From Candidatus Fermentithermobacillaceae bacterium (lineage in GTDB: Bacteria; Bacillota; Sulfobacillia; Fermentithermobacillales; Fermentithermobacillaceae), in NCBI GenBank assembly GCA_012842685.1, contig DUSI01000032.1, forward strand, positions 1 through 64,000: a stretch of 64,000 bases of DNA. Reading direction: 5' to 3'. The notes beneath the pieces were generated by a model, which saw only the letters and a program-made list of their open reading frames with translations, searched no databases and had not been told where the DNA came from. Position 1 is the stretch's first letter. Every line of letters begins with the position of its first letter. The position numbers and the translations under genes were made by a program. This document shows positions 8,415 through 16,159 of this stretch, piece by piece.

Positions 8415-10325
8415 CTAACGCCTCCAGATAAGGGCTACCCGGCGCAGGTAAGCCCCGAAGCTCACTTCAGAGTAGATCTTCAGCTCCCGGGAGAGCCTCA
8501 CCTCGGTCTCGCGCAAAGATAAAAGCCGCGTGTTTTCACTTGCTATTTTCTTGTCCAGCTCCCCGGCATCCTTTCCAAAGCTCATCCTAACTTCCGCCAG
8601 CCTGGCATGTAACATCTGGCTGATCTCCGAGTATTTCAGGCGTATCCTGTCTCTCTTCTTCTCTGCTTGAAGTCTGAGCTTTTCTTCCTTCCTGAGCAGC
8701 GGCTCGCGCCTCCGGCGGTAGTGTTCCATTATGGCAGAAGCCTTCTTCCTGAGGAACGGAAGCGCGACGGTATTCGCCGCCCTGGCCAATTCCTCTGCCT
8801 CAGCCTTATTGAGAGCCTCCCTGGCTTCGGATATGCTTTTCATCCGGTCGCCGAGCCACGCCTGTACGCGCGCCATCTCCTCCTGTTCTTCGGCAGCCAG
8901 GAGGCTCAGGCGGTGCATGATGTTATCGGTGCTCCTCCGCTCTCTCTCCAGTAGGGCTTCTTTTTCCTTCTGGAGCTTCCCCATGGTGTTCTCGACGCGC
9001 CTCGCTTCGCTCCTCACGCCCTTAAGCTGAGCGAGGAGGGCTTTCTTCTGCTTGAGCTCGGGCCGCCCCAGAAACCTCCAGAGCAAGACAGCCCCTGACC
9101 CCACGAGGCTTCCGGCCCCGCACCAAAGAGCCGCCTTAATGGACAGGTAACCGGCGATCTGGAACCTGAAAAGGGCGAACAAGACCCCGATGCAGCCGCC
9201 CATCACGGCGCGGTCCAGCGTGAACGGAGGTGAAAACTGCACCGTCTCGGGCTCCAAGTAGTCGCTCAGCCACGACGGAACAGATCCCGCGCTCGTCGCC
9301 GCCACCAGAGCGCCAGGTCCTGCCCCTTCCTGGGAAGGCTCTTGGCCCCCCACCCACGGCGGCTTGACTTTCCTTACCAACTTCCCGAGCACTGCGCTGG
9401 GTTGCGGAAGCCACAGCCCGCGCGACCGGACGTGGGCTAGACCGAGGACCTCATCCGGCGGGGGAAGCGAGGAAAGGTCGTCTATCATTATGACTTTCAT
9501 AAACTCGTCGCCCATCTTCCTGAGTAACGGGTCGCCCGATTCTCTCAGGAGCTTAAGCACCCTCGAGCCGTGGGGATCGACGAAGTCTTTCCGGGCGAAG
9601 AGGAGCTGCTCGTCCCCTACCTGGAGCCTGTCCCACAGCTCCGGGCTCACAGAGAGCGCCGCCAGAGAGACATAAATCACCCACTCGGAGAAGGAATCGA
9701 GGTACGGCCCGAAGTGGTCCTTACCACGCTTCGGGTGCTGGTAGTTTGGGTGTCCCATCTCGTGGCTGGGAAAACCTTCAAGGCCAGGGACGTACATGCC
9801 GTCGTAGTCAACGAGCTTGAGCGTCCCGTGAGCTACCAGTATGTTTCCGTGCTGGAGGTCGCCGTGTGCTATGGATTTCGCCCGGAGCTCCCGGCACATT
9901 TCGGAAAAGGCTTCCGCCAGGTCCCTCAGCGCCTCTGGACTAGATCTGTTTCTCGCCACGTAGGCGTGGAGGGGCTCGCCTTCTGCCCATTCCATCTTCA
10001 AGACAGGGTACCACTTGTCGCTTATGCGGATGCCTTCTCTAAGGTACTGAAACTGGACTGTGTACGGGAGACGGGCATTCGAGAGCACCCTACCGATCAC
10101 CGCGTATCGCTGTTCGCTGTCCTGGTGGTGTCTGAGAAAACAACGCACGGCCCACTTCGTCCCGCCGCTCACTACCTGGTACACGCTGGCGAATCCGCCC
10201 GTTATGGGCCTCGGCAGCCCCAAACCGTCCGTCACGGGGACCCCTGTCCGGAGGCCCGGGTCTTTGAACGCCAGCGCCGGGTTCTGCATGGCGTCCTGAT
10301 AGTCGCTCATGGTGGGCCACTGCAT
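8415..10325 (-). CDS. Membrane-anchored protein kinase-like protein with coiled coil
   Basis: 636 residues in three parts. Residues 35-290 form a kinase-like fold: glycine loop ITGGFASVYQV (41-51), catalytic block AHGDLQHGN (Asp156, Asn161) and metal-binding LVDYDG (Asp173, replacing DFG). The usual beta-3 lysine is Arg61 in WAVRCF, so catalysis may be altered. Residues 373-417 hold two hydrophobic helices forming a membrane hairpin. Residues 424-620 are a long charged coiled coil. Kinases with the HGDLQHGN form sit beside vWA and PP2C genes in TerY-P-like triads (established comparison; homology here is inferred). ATG 10325 lies 13 nt after the phosphatase stop. It probably phosphorylates operon partners and is reversed by the PP2C protein. 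Confidence 0.8.
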   Translation of the reverse strand: MQWPTMSDYQDAMQNPALAFKDPGLRTGVPVTDGLGLPRPITGGFASVYQVVSGGTKWAVRCFLRHHQDSEQRYAVIGRVLSNARLPYTVQFQYLREGIRISDKWYPVLKMEWAEGEPLHAYVARNRSSPEALRDLAEAFSEMCRELRAKSIAHGDLQHGNILVAHGTLKLVDYDGMYVPGLEGFPSHEMGHPNYQHPKRGKDHFGPYLDSFSEWVIYVSLAALSVSPELWDRLQVGDEQLLFARKDFVDPHGSRVLKLLRESGDPLLRKMGDEFMKVIMIDDLSSLPPPDEVLGLAHVRSRGLWLPQPSAVLGKLVRKVKPPWVGGQEPSQEGAGPGALVAATSAGSVPSWLSDYLEPETVQFSPPFTLDRAVMGGCIGVLFALFRFQIAGYLSIKAALWCGAGSLVGSGAVLLWRFLGRPELKQKKALLAQLKGVRSEARRVENTMGKLQKEKEALLERERRSTDNIMHRLSLLAAEEQEEMARVQAWLGDRMKSISEAREALNKAEAEELARAANTVALPFLRKKASAIMEHYRRRREPLLRKEEKLRLQAEKKRDRIRLKYSEISQMLHARLAEVRMSFGKDAGELDKKIASENTRLLSLRETEVRLSRELKIYSEVSFGAYLRRVALIWRR

Positions 10326-10338
10326 TTCCCCGTCCCCT

Positions 10339-11106
10339 CTACACCACCCGTATGCAGGTTACGGTGACGTCGTCATTGCGGACAAGGCCTTCATCTCGAA
10401 GGCGGTCCACAAGGTCTTGGAAATCCGAACCTTCAAGCGCCGCCCACGGCGTGTTGCCGCTTTCGTGCTCTCTCAGGAACCAGGCCGCCATGGCGTCGGT
10501 CATGAGGTAGAGCCTGTCGCCGGAAAGACATTCCCCTGCACCGAGCTCCAGCCTCGACAGGGCAGTCCCGTTCTTGTCAGGCCTAGACGATATGAGGACC
10601 GGGCGGCTCCCGAACTCTCTTGAGTTTCCTATGGCAAAGTTTGCTATGAGGGCGCCATCCCGAACCTGAAAGAGACAGCTGTCTCCCAAGCTCACGGCTT
10701 CCCATCTCAGGCTTTCGCCGGTAGGGTCAGAAGCCAGGGAAAGCCCCAGGAGCGTAGCGTATGCCCCCGCCTGGAGGCCAGGTTCTTCGTACCACTGGAC
10801 CGGTCGCCCTTCTCTCTCCCGGCGTCTCAGGTACTCTTCGAGCCAAGACTCATACGCCTTGGCCGCCCTGGCGACGATGCCTCTCACAGAAACGGCCGTC
10901 ACCGGCGCTGAGCTCCTGCAGAAGGTCTTGACCAGGATCTCGGCCCAGGGGCCGGAGAGCATGGACTCGCTCGCCCCGTCGGATACGGCGAACCTCCAGG
11001 CCCCTTTCCGGCTCCTGGGTACCCCCTTGGGATAGAAGGCGTCTTCGTATTCGGAAATCTGGTTGCCCTTCTTGGGGAGCCAGTACGTTTTCGCTTCGAC
11101 TTTCAT
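10339..11106 (-). CDS. PP2C-type Ser/Thr protein phosphatase
   Basis: 255 residues spanning one PP2C (PPM) domain. Metal-site motifs are visible in order: YEDAF (Asp22), AVSDGAS (Asp43-Gly44), GAYATLL in place of the GSTA block, LGDSCLF (Asp142), LMTDAMA (Asp204, where most members have DG) and RNDDVTV (Asp245, Asp246). It should dephosphorylate Ser/Thr residues with Mn/Mg. It lies between the vWA and kinase genes, the classical phosphatase position of a vWA-PP2C-kinase triad. No membrane segment is present, so it is cytoplasmic. Confidence 0.87.
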   Translation of the reverse strand: MKVEAKTYWLPKKGNQISEYEDAFYPKGVPRSRKGAWRFAVSDGASESMLSGPWAEILVKTFCRSSAPVTAVSVRGIVARAAKAYESWLEEYLRRREREGRPVQWYEEPGLQAGAYATLLGLSLASDPTGESLRWEAVSLGDSCLFQVRDGALIANFAIGNSREFGSRPVLISSRPDKNGTALSRLELGAGECLSGDRLYLMTDAMAAWFLREHESGNTPWAALEGSDFQDLVDRLRDEGLVRNDDVTVTCIRVV

Positions 11107-11148
11107 CTCTCGCTCCCGCGTATGCCGGGGATCGCCTGCTAAGCCCCG

Positions 11149-12006
11149 TCACCTGAGGTTTGCAGGCCTTGTCCCGATGTCCAGGAACCTGATCACGGAA
11201 ACCAGGTCTCCGTTGAAGACAAAACCCCGCGTGTTCTCGGTGGTCTTGTACCCTTCTTCTTCGGCGAACCCTCGCATGTACTCCGGAAGTCTTGACGACA
11301 TGCCGAAGAGCAACTTGGCATAGCTATCGGGCAAGTTCTCGTCGGAATCGGGAAACTCGATGGGCGCCGCCTTATTGGAAGAAAGGTGCAAGTTGAAGAG
11401 GAGCACGTTGCCGTCTGTAGAGGCAAGGCTCTGGAGGTCTTGCGCCGGACCTTGGGGGTTTCCGTCGGTGGCTTCTCCGTCGGTGATGTTGATGACTATG
11501 GGCGGGAAACAGTCAGGGTGCTGGGATATGAAACCCCGCACGATATCCTTGGCGCGGGAAAGGGCATTGCACATCGGAGTCCCACCGTTTGCCACGGGAT
11601 CAAACCAGACCGGGAACTTCACTTTCTGCTCTACGAGGCCGCCTGCTCCGTCCTCTACTTTCCGCGTCCTCTCCTCCACCCTGGCAGGGTTGGCGGCCAC
11701 CTCGCTTATGGGCACCAGCTCCCGGCCGGCCAGACTCCCGCCGAAAGCAGGACCCGACCTGTGGCCATATCCCAGGACGCCGACGTAGTAGTAGTCGCGG
11801 ACTCCTTCGGCCTTGGCGCACTTTATGACCAAGTTCTGGAGGAGCCGGTTTATGGCATCCGCCACTCCGTCGGCTTTACGCCTGGAAGGATCTAACCCGA
11901 AGGGGTCTCTCATCGAACCTGACTGGTCGATGAGGAACAGGAAGCAAGAAGGGTTGGCACGGCTTATTTCGGCTATGTACGGCACTCTAAGTTCCTCCTC
12001 TCCCAT
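11149..12006 (-). CDS. von Willebrand factor A (TerY-like) protein
   Basis: 285 residues, a single vWA domain with an intact MIDAS: DQSGS (Asp27, Ser29, Ser31), Thr143 in NGGTPM and Asp176 in ITDGE. vWA proteins bind partner proteins through a metal ion. The TerY branch is linked to phosphatase and kinase genes in stress-response and conflict systems. This is the first gene of the minus-strand operon, followed after 42 nt by the PP2C gene. Directly upstream of ATG 12006 is a perfect GCCGGC-6 nt-GCCGGC hairpin whose loop holds the only weak ribosome-binding stretch (AAG), which may limit translation. Confidence 0.87.
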   Translation of the reverse strand: MGEEELRVPYIAEISRANPSCFLFLIDQSGSMRDPFGLDPSRRKADGVADAINRLLQNLVIKCAKAEGVRDYYYVGVLGYGHRSGPAFGGSLAGRELVPISEVAANPARVEERTRKVEDGAGGLVEQKVKFPVWFDPVANGGTPMCNALSRAKDIVRGFISQHPDCFPPIVINITDGEATDGNPQGPAQDLQSLASTDGNVLLFNLHLSSNKAAPIEFPDSDENLPDSYAKLLFGMSSRLPEYMRGFAEEEGYKTTENTRGFVFNGDLVSVIRFLDIGTRPANLR

Positions 12007-12024
12007 GCCGGCCTTAGAGCCGGC
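12007..12024 (-). promoter_or_regulatory. Hairpin abutting the vWA start codon
   Basis: GCCGGC (12007-12012) and GCCGGC (12019-12024) form a six-pair all-GC stem with a six-nt loop immediately before the ATG of the vWA gene. In the mRNA this hairpin would occlude ribosome binding. Whether it is regulatory or accidental cannot be told from one sequence. Confidence 0.4.
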
Positions 12025-12075
12025 GCCTGCAGGAAGTAGTGGTGGGTTCCAACCGTTCCTTACGACGCATGCCCC

Positions 12076-12098
12076 TCAGGGTATGAGAATTACCCTGA
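12076..12098. promoter_or_regulatory. 23-bp palindrome, candidate operator
   Basis: TCAGGGTA (12076-12083), a 7-nt spacer, then TACCCTGA (12091-12098) form a perfect 8-bp inverted repeat. It lies in the 194-bp divergent region between the vWA-kinase operon and the metal exporter-ger operon. The size and symmetry fit a dimeric repressor site serving one or both directions. There is no T tract, so it is unlikely to be a terminator. The regulator is unknown. Confidence 0.5.
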
Positions 12099-12200
12099 AC
12101 CACTTCATTTCTTAAAGGTCTTCATCAGAAAAATCAAGGAATATCTTCTCCGCTCCCGACAAACATTACTTCTATAGATAAGACGTCCGTGGAGGTCCTT

Positions 12201-13118
12201 ATGGCTCACACGTTTCCCGAACTCCTGAGGGAAATCCTTTCAGAGAGCCTGCTCCACTCTGTCAGGATGCTGCCTGTCTTGGTCGTTACCTTCGGCGTCG
12301 TCGAAGCGGTTTCCCACCGCGCCGGGATGACGTGGCTGAAAAAAGGGATGGCCCATCCTTTTCTAGGTCCGGTTGCGGCGGCCGCGCTGGGGCTGCTTCC
12401 GCAGTGCGGTTTTTCGGTGGCGACCACGTCTCTTTACGTTGAAGGGCTGATCCCCACAGGGTCGCTCCTGGCATCGTACATAGCCACGTCAGACGAAGCG
12501 TTACCCATCCTCATGGCCAACCCGGACACCATCGCTTGGGTGCTTCCCCTAATGGGCACTAAGCTGGTCTGGGGAGCCATATTCGGCATCGCGGTGAACT
12601 ACGGCATGCGGAAAGCCAGATCCCCGGCGGAACGCCTCGTGAGACACCGGGCGATGGGAGACGGAGGAGATCTGAGCGTTGAGGGACTCTCACGCAGGCA
12701 TACTTGCGTCGGCACAGGGGGCACCATCGGGCAGATCATCCCCCACGCCATCTCCAGAGCCCTACGGGTTGCCGCCATGGTATTCGTGCTTGCTTCCCTA
12801 TTTGACACGTTTGGCCACTTTTTCGCCGAGAGGCTGGCCGGGGACGCATCTCCGGTGCAGGGAGCCATAAACCCGCTGGCCGCTTCCTTTCTGGGACTCA
12901 TCCCATCCTGCGCAACGTCGGTCATCCTCGCAGAGGGGTTCAGCTCGGGGTTCGTTTCCTTCCCGGCCCTAGTGAGCGGGCTCACGGCTAACGCGGGTGT
13001 CGGGCTCCTCGTGCTCATCAAAGAGTCCCGCAGCCTATCCCGCACCGTGGGTGTCATCATCTTGCTCGTGCTCTCCGCGCTCATCTCCGGTTTCTTGGCA
13101 TCCCTGGGAACACCTTGA
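12201..13118 (+). CDS. Putative 10-TM heavy-metal/manganese exporter (ArsP_2-like)
   Basis: 305 residues and about ten membrane segments in two repeats. Each repeat has a Gly/Pro-Cys motif: LGLLPQCGFSVATTSLYVEG in the first half and LIPSCATSVILAEGF in the second. This duplicated pattern is that of the ArsP_2 (DUF2899) family of putative heavy-metal or manganese exporters. The central loop is His/Arg-rich (VRHRAMGDGG, LSRRHTCVG). The start is ATG 12201 with GGAGG 5 nt upstream; a GTG at 12189 is less likely. The gene ends 13 nt before gerA, so it is probably the first gene of the germination operon, which is an unusual pairing. Confidence 0.72.
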   Translation: MAHTFPELLREILSESLLHSVRMLPVLVVTFGVVEAVSHRAGMTWLKKGMAHPFLGPVAAAALGLLPQCGFSVATTSLYVEGLIPTGSLLASYIATSDEALPILMANPDTIAWVLPLMGTKLVWGAIFGIAVNYGMRKARSPAERLVRHRAMGDGGDLSVEGLSRRHTCVGTGGTIGQIIPHAISRALRVAAMVFVLASLFDTFGHFFAERLAGDASPVQGAINPLAASFLGLIPSCATSVILAEGFSSGFVSFPALVSGLTANAGVGLLVLIKESRSLSRTVGVIILLVLSALISGFLASLGTP

Positions 13119-13131
13119 TGGGAGGCAAAGC

Positions 13132-14937
13132 ATGAAGCCTTTCTCCTTCGTAAAGAGGCTCATTTGGCCGCGGCGCGCATCCTCGCTCGGCAGGACCGGG
13201 AAACCGGGGATCCCGGGCGGGGGCGAAGACATTGTGAGGGGCAAGTATCTGGAAAGACCCCCTTACGCCACGCCTCAAGCGAAAGAGGCCGAACGAGATC
13301 TGTGGTCCACGACGGGCGGACAGTGGGGAAAACCTTCCCGGCCCGATAGCAACAGCCCTCCCCGGAGATCTCCTTTTGGAGCGATGAGTCAGGAGAAAAG
13401 GAAGATCCTGGCGAGCGATATTTCAACTTCCCTCGATAGGAACCTAGAGGTCGTCATGGACATCTTCCACGCCCCCAGGAACGGGGGGCTCATCATCAGA
13501 GGGATCGAAGTCAGGACCGACAGGGGGCCCGTGAGAGTCGCTCTGGTTTATATGGAGGGACTCATCGACGGAGACACCATAAAGGACTTCATTATTTCCC
13601 CGCTCAACCGCCTTAACACCCTGGACAAACCGGTGCGGTTCGGTTCTGAGACGGCCTTACAGCATATAGCAGAGGCCCAAGTATACACCGCCAGGAAGTA
13701 CAGCCAGGTGGTCATGGCCATCGTCGAGGGCGAGTGTGTCATCTTCATAGACGGCGAACGAGAAGCTCTCACCGCCGACACCAGGGCCATCAGCCACAGG
13801 CAAGTTGAAGAGTCTCCCACGGAAGCGGTAGTGAGGGGCCCTCACGAAGGTTTTGTGGAGAACCTCCGGGAAAACATCGCCCTCATCCGCAGGAGGCTGT
13901 CCACCCCGGACCTCGTTGCCGAAAGGCACTTTGTTGGAGCCAGGAGCCACACGCCCGTCGATATAGTCTACCTTGAAGGCGTCGTGAACCCCAAGCTCGT
14001 GGATGAGGTGCGGAAGGCCATAGATTCCATAAGCGTCGACCTGGTGCCCGCCGGAGACGTCTCAAAGTGGCTGCAGCCAGTGAAGTGGTTCCCGTTTCCC
14101 ACTCACATAACCACGGAAAGGCCCGACCGGGCTTCGGCCATGATCGCCGAGGGGCATATAGCCATCGTCAACGACTCGCCGAACGTGCTTCTTGTCCCGG
14201 CGACCATAATCGGGCTCATGAATTCGGCTGAAGACTACTATGTCCATCCGGTGCCGGCATCTTTGCTCCGCATGATCAGGTACTTCGCTTTCTTCGTCAC
14301 TCTCTACGCTTCGGCCATGTACGTGGCCATAACCACCTTCCACCCCGAGATGATCCCCACCGAGCTCATGTTTGCGATCGCTTCGGCCCGGGAGATCGTG
14401 CCCTTCCCCACGGCCGTGGAGGTCGTCCTCATGGAAATCGCCTTTGAGCTGATAAGAGAAGCAGGAGTGCGAATCCCCTCGGTAATAGGCCCCACCATCG
14501 GCATCGTGGGCGCGGTGGTGCTCGGACAGGCGGCGGTGCAGGCGAGCATAGTGAGCCCGATCCCCGTGGTTGTCGTGTCGGTCTCAGGCCTCGGTTCATT
14601 CGCGATCCCCAACTACGACCTGAGCCTGTTCGCGAGGACGGTCAGGTTCTTGTTGATCCTGGTAGCCGCGATTTTCGGCATCCCCGGCCTCACCCTCGTC
14701 AGCCTGATCCTCCTTGCCGAGCTCTTCTCCGTAAGGTCACTGGGCCAACCCATAACCGCGCCGGTCATCCCTGCCTGGCGGAGGAACTTAGACGACATAT
14801 TCCTCGCTCCCCTCCCCAAACTGACGAGGCGTCCGGCCTTCTTGCGCACCCAGGAGGTCCGGTCGGCAGACGAAAGGCCGTCTGCTGAGACTTCACCGGA
14901 GGGCCCAGCTCCTGCAAATGAAGACGAGGGAGGCTGA
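13132..14937 (+). CDS. gerAA: Spore germinant receptor A subunit (GerA family)
   Basis: 601 residues. After a basic, Pro/Gly-rich, probably disordered N-terminus (1-95), the GerA core begins with soluble ligand-binding repeats and ends with about five membrane helices ('RYFAFFVTLYASAMYVAITT' to 'IFGIPGLTLVSLILLAELFS'). Diagnostic stretches include RGPHEGFVENLRENIALIRR, YLEGVVNPKLVDEV, HPEMIPTELMFAIASARE and SVIGPTIGIVGAVVLGQA. It forms the inner-membrane germinant receptor with the B and C subunits, sensing nutrients in dormant spores. GGGAGG precedes ATG 13132. It is followed 4 nt later by gerB. Forespore (sigma-G) expression would be expected, but I could not identify a convincing promoter. 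Confidence 0.95.
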   Translation: MKPFSFVKRLIWPRRASSLGRTGKPGIPGGGEDIVRGKYLERPPYATPQAKEAERDLWSTTGGQWGKPSRPDSNSPPRRSPFGAMSQEKRKILASDISTSLDRNLEVVMDIFHAPRNGGLIIRGIEVRTDRGPVRVALVYMEGLIDGDTIKDFIISPLNRLNTLDKPVRFGSETALQHIAEAQVYTARKYSQVVMAIVEGECVIFIDGEREALTADTRAISHRQVEESPTEAVVRGPHEGFVENLRENIALIRRRLSTPDLVAERHFVGARSHTPVDIVYLEGVVNPKLVDEVRKAIDSISVDLVPAGDVSKWLQPVKWFPFPTHITTERPDRASAMIAEGHIAIVNDSPNVLLVPATIIGLMNSAEDYYVHPVPASLLRMIRYFAFFVTLYASAMYVAITTFHPEMIPTELMFAIASAREIVPFPTAVEVVLMEIAFELIREAGVRIPSVIGPTIGIVGAVVLGQAAVQASIVSPIPVVVVSVSGLGSFAIPNYDLSLFARTVRFLLILVAAIFGIPGLTLVSLILLAELFSVRSLGQPITAPVIPAWRRNLDDIFLAPLPKLTRRPAFLRTQEVRSADERPSAETSPEGPAPANEDEGG

Positions 14938-14941
14938 GGGG

Positions 14942-16159
14942 ATGGCCGGTCGGAAGGATAGTGGGGTCCTTCAGAAGTTCGGCCACGGGCATATAGACAC
15001 CCTCGGCCTCGCGTCCGTGCTGTTTGTATACGTGGTAGCAGGCGCCTTCCTGGCCTTCCCCACCCGTCTGGCCAAGTCGGCCCAGACGGCGGCCTGGACC
15101 GTGCCCATCTTCTCTGGCGTCCTGTGCGCGCTGTGGCTGGCTCCACTCGTATACGTGCACCCGAGGTATCCCGGGAAAACGATCGTGGAGATCACGAGGG
15201 ACCTCGCGGGGAAAGCCGTGGCGGCTATCTTCGGCGTTTTTTTCTTCGTGGCCAACACTGGGATGGTCTGCAGCATAGCCAGACAGCTCTGTGAAACCCT
15301 CACCACAGTGGTCGTCCCTCTCACGCCCATCACGTTCACCCTTACCGTCGTCTGCGCGACTGGCATCTATCTGGCCCTGAAGGGGACGGAGATCCTGAGC
15401 AGGCTTTCCATAATCATCACCGTGGCTACCATCCTAAACGTGACCCTTTCGTCGGCGCTTACATACCACGCATGGCATATTGATGACATCTATCCCCTGC
15501 TGGGTCCGGGGCTCCCGGATCTCGCCAAGTCTTACTTCATAGGACAGACGATGTACCTGGAGCTCATGGCCCTGGGGATACTTGCCCCGTACCTCAGAAA
15601 ACGGTCTAGCCTGGGGAAAGCGACTCTCGCGGGCACGGTCCTGTCCATGGTCATGCTATCTCTGGTGACCCTCACCTGCCTCATGATGTTCCCATATCCG
15701 TCCCTGACCCGAGTCCACCTCCCGTTTCTCCGGACAGTCCGGATCATATACCTCAGCAGGTTTCTGCAGCGCTTCGACGCGGTTTTCGTCGTCCTTTGGC
15801 TGAGCGCCGGTACCCTGTTTGTGGCCATAGGAGCATGGATCAACTCTCACCTGATCGCGTCGTTGACGGGACTCGGGGCCTACCGGATAGGGGTCCTGAT
15901 ATCGGGCGTGCTGATCCTCGCGGGCGCTTTCCTGCCGTCAAACATAGCGGAGGCCATCAGCGTACACTCCACGGTCATAAGGACGTACAGCCTACTCCTA
16001 CTGTACCCATGGTCTTACACTCTGCTCGTCCTCCAGCTCATGAGAGAGAAAAAGCGAAAGACCGTTGGCGGTAGCGGGACCGGGAGAGAACCGCACGGAG
16101 CTCGGGCCGGCGCATCAGGCGACGCTACAACGCGCGGAGGGGGCGGCGAAGAAGCGTGA
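14942..16159 (+). CDS. gerAB: Spore germinant receptor B subunit (GerB family permease)
   Basis: 405 residues with ten predicted membrane helices and the APC-type fold of endospore germination permeases. Typical features are the early ASVLFVYVVAGAFLAFPTRL helix, GLPDLAKSYFIGQTMYLELM and the final LLLYPWSYTLLVLQLM helix. It binds small germinants within the membrane as part of the GerABC complex. The start is placed at ATG 14942 (GGAGG 9 nt upstream) rather than the ATG at 14918 inside gerA. The tail after residue 370 is Gly/Arg-rich and cytosolic. The stop TGA overlaps the GTG start of gerC by 4 nt. Confidence 0.93.
   Translation: MAGRKDSGVLQKFGHGHIDTLGLASVLFVYVVAGAFLAFPTRLAKSAQTAAWTVPIFSGVLCALWLAPLVYVHPRYPGKTIVEITRDLAGKAVAAIFGVFFFVANTGMVCSIARQLCETLTTVVVPLTPITFTLTVVCATGIYLALKGTEILSRLSIIITVATILNVTLSSALTYHAWHIDDIYPLLGPGLPDLAKSYFIGQTMYLELMALGILAPYLRKRSSLGKATLAGTVLSMVMLSLVTLTCLMMFPYPSLTRVHLPFLRTVRIIYLSRFLQRFDAVFVVLWLSAGTLFVAIGAWINSHLIASLTGLGAYRIGVLISGVLILAGAFLPSNIAEAISVHSTVIRTYSLLLLYPWSYTLLVLQLMREKKRKTVGGSGTGREPHGARAGASGDATTRGGGGEEA

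Noticed and set aside
12121-12200. Sigma-G promoter before the metal-exporter/ger operon
   Set aside because: GGAATA and CATTACT are present but about 20 bp apart, too far for the usual spacing.
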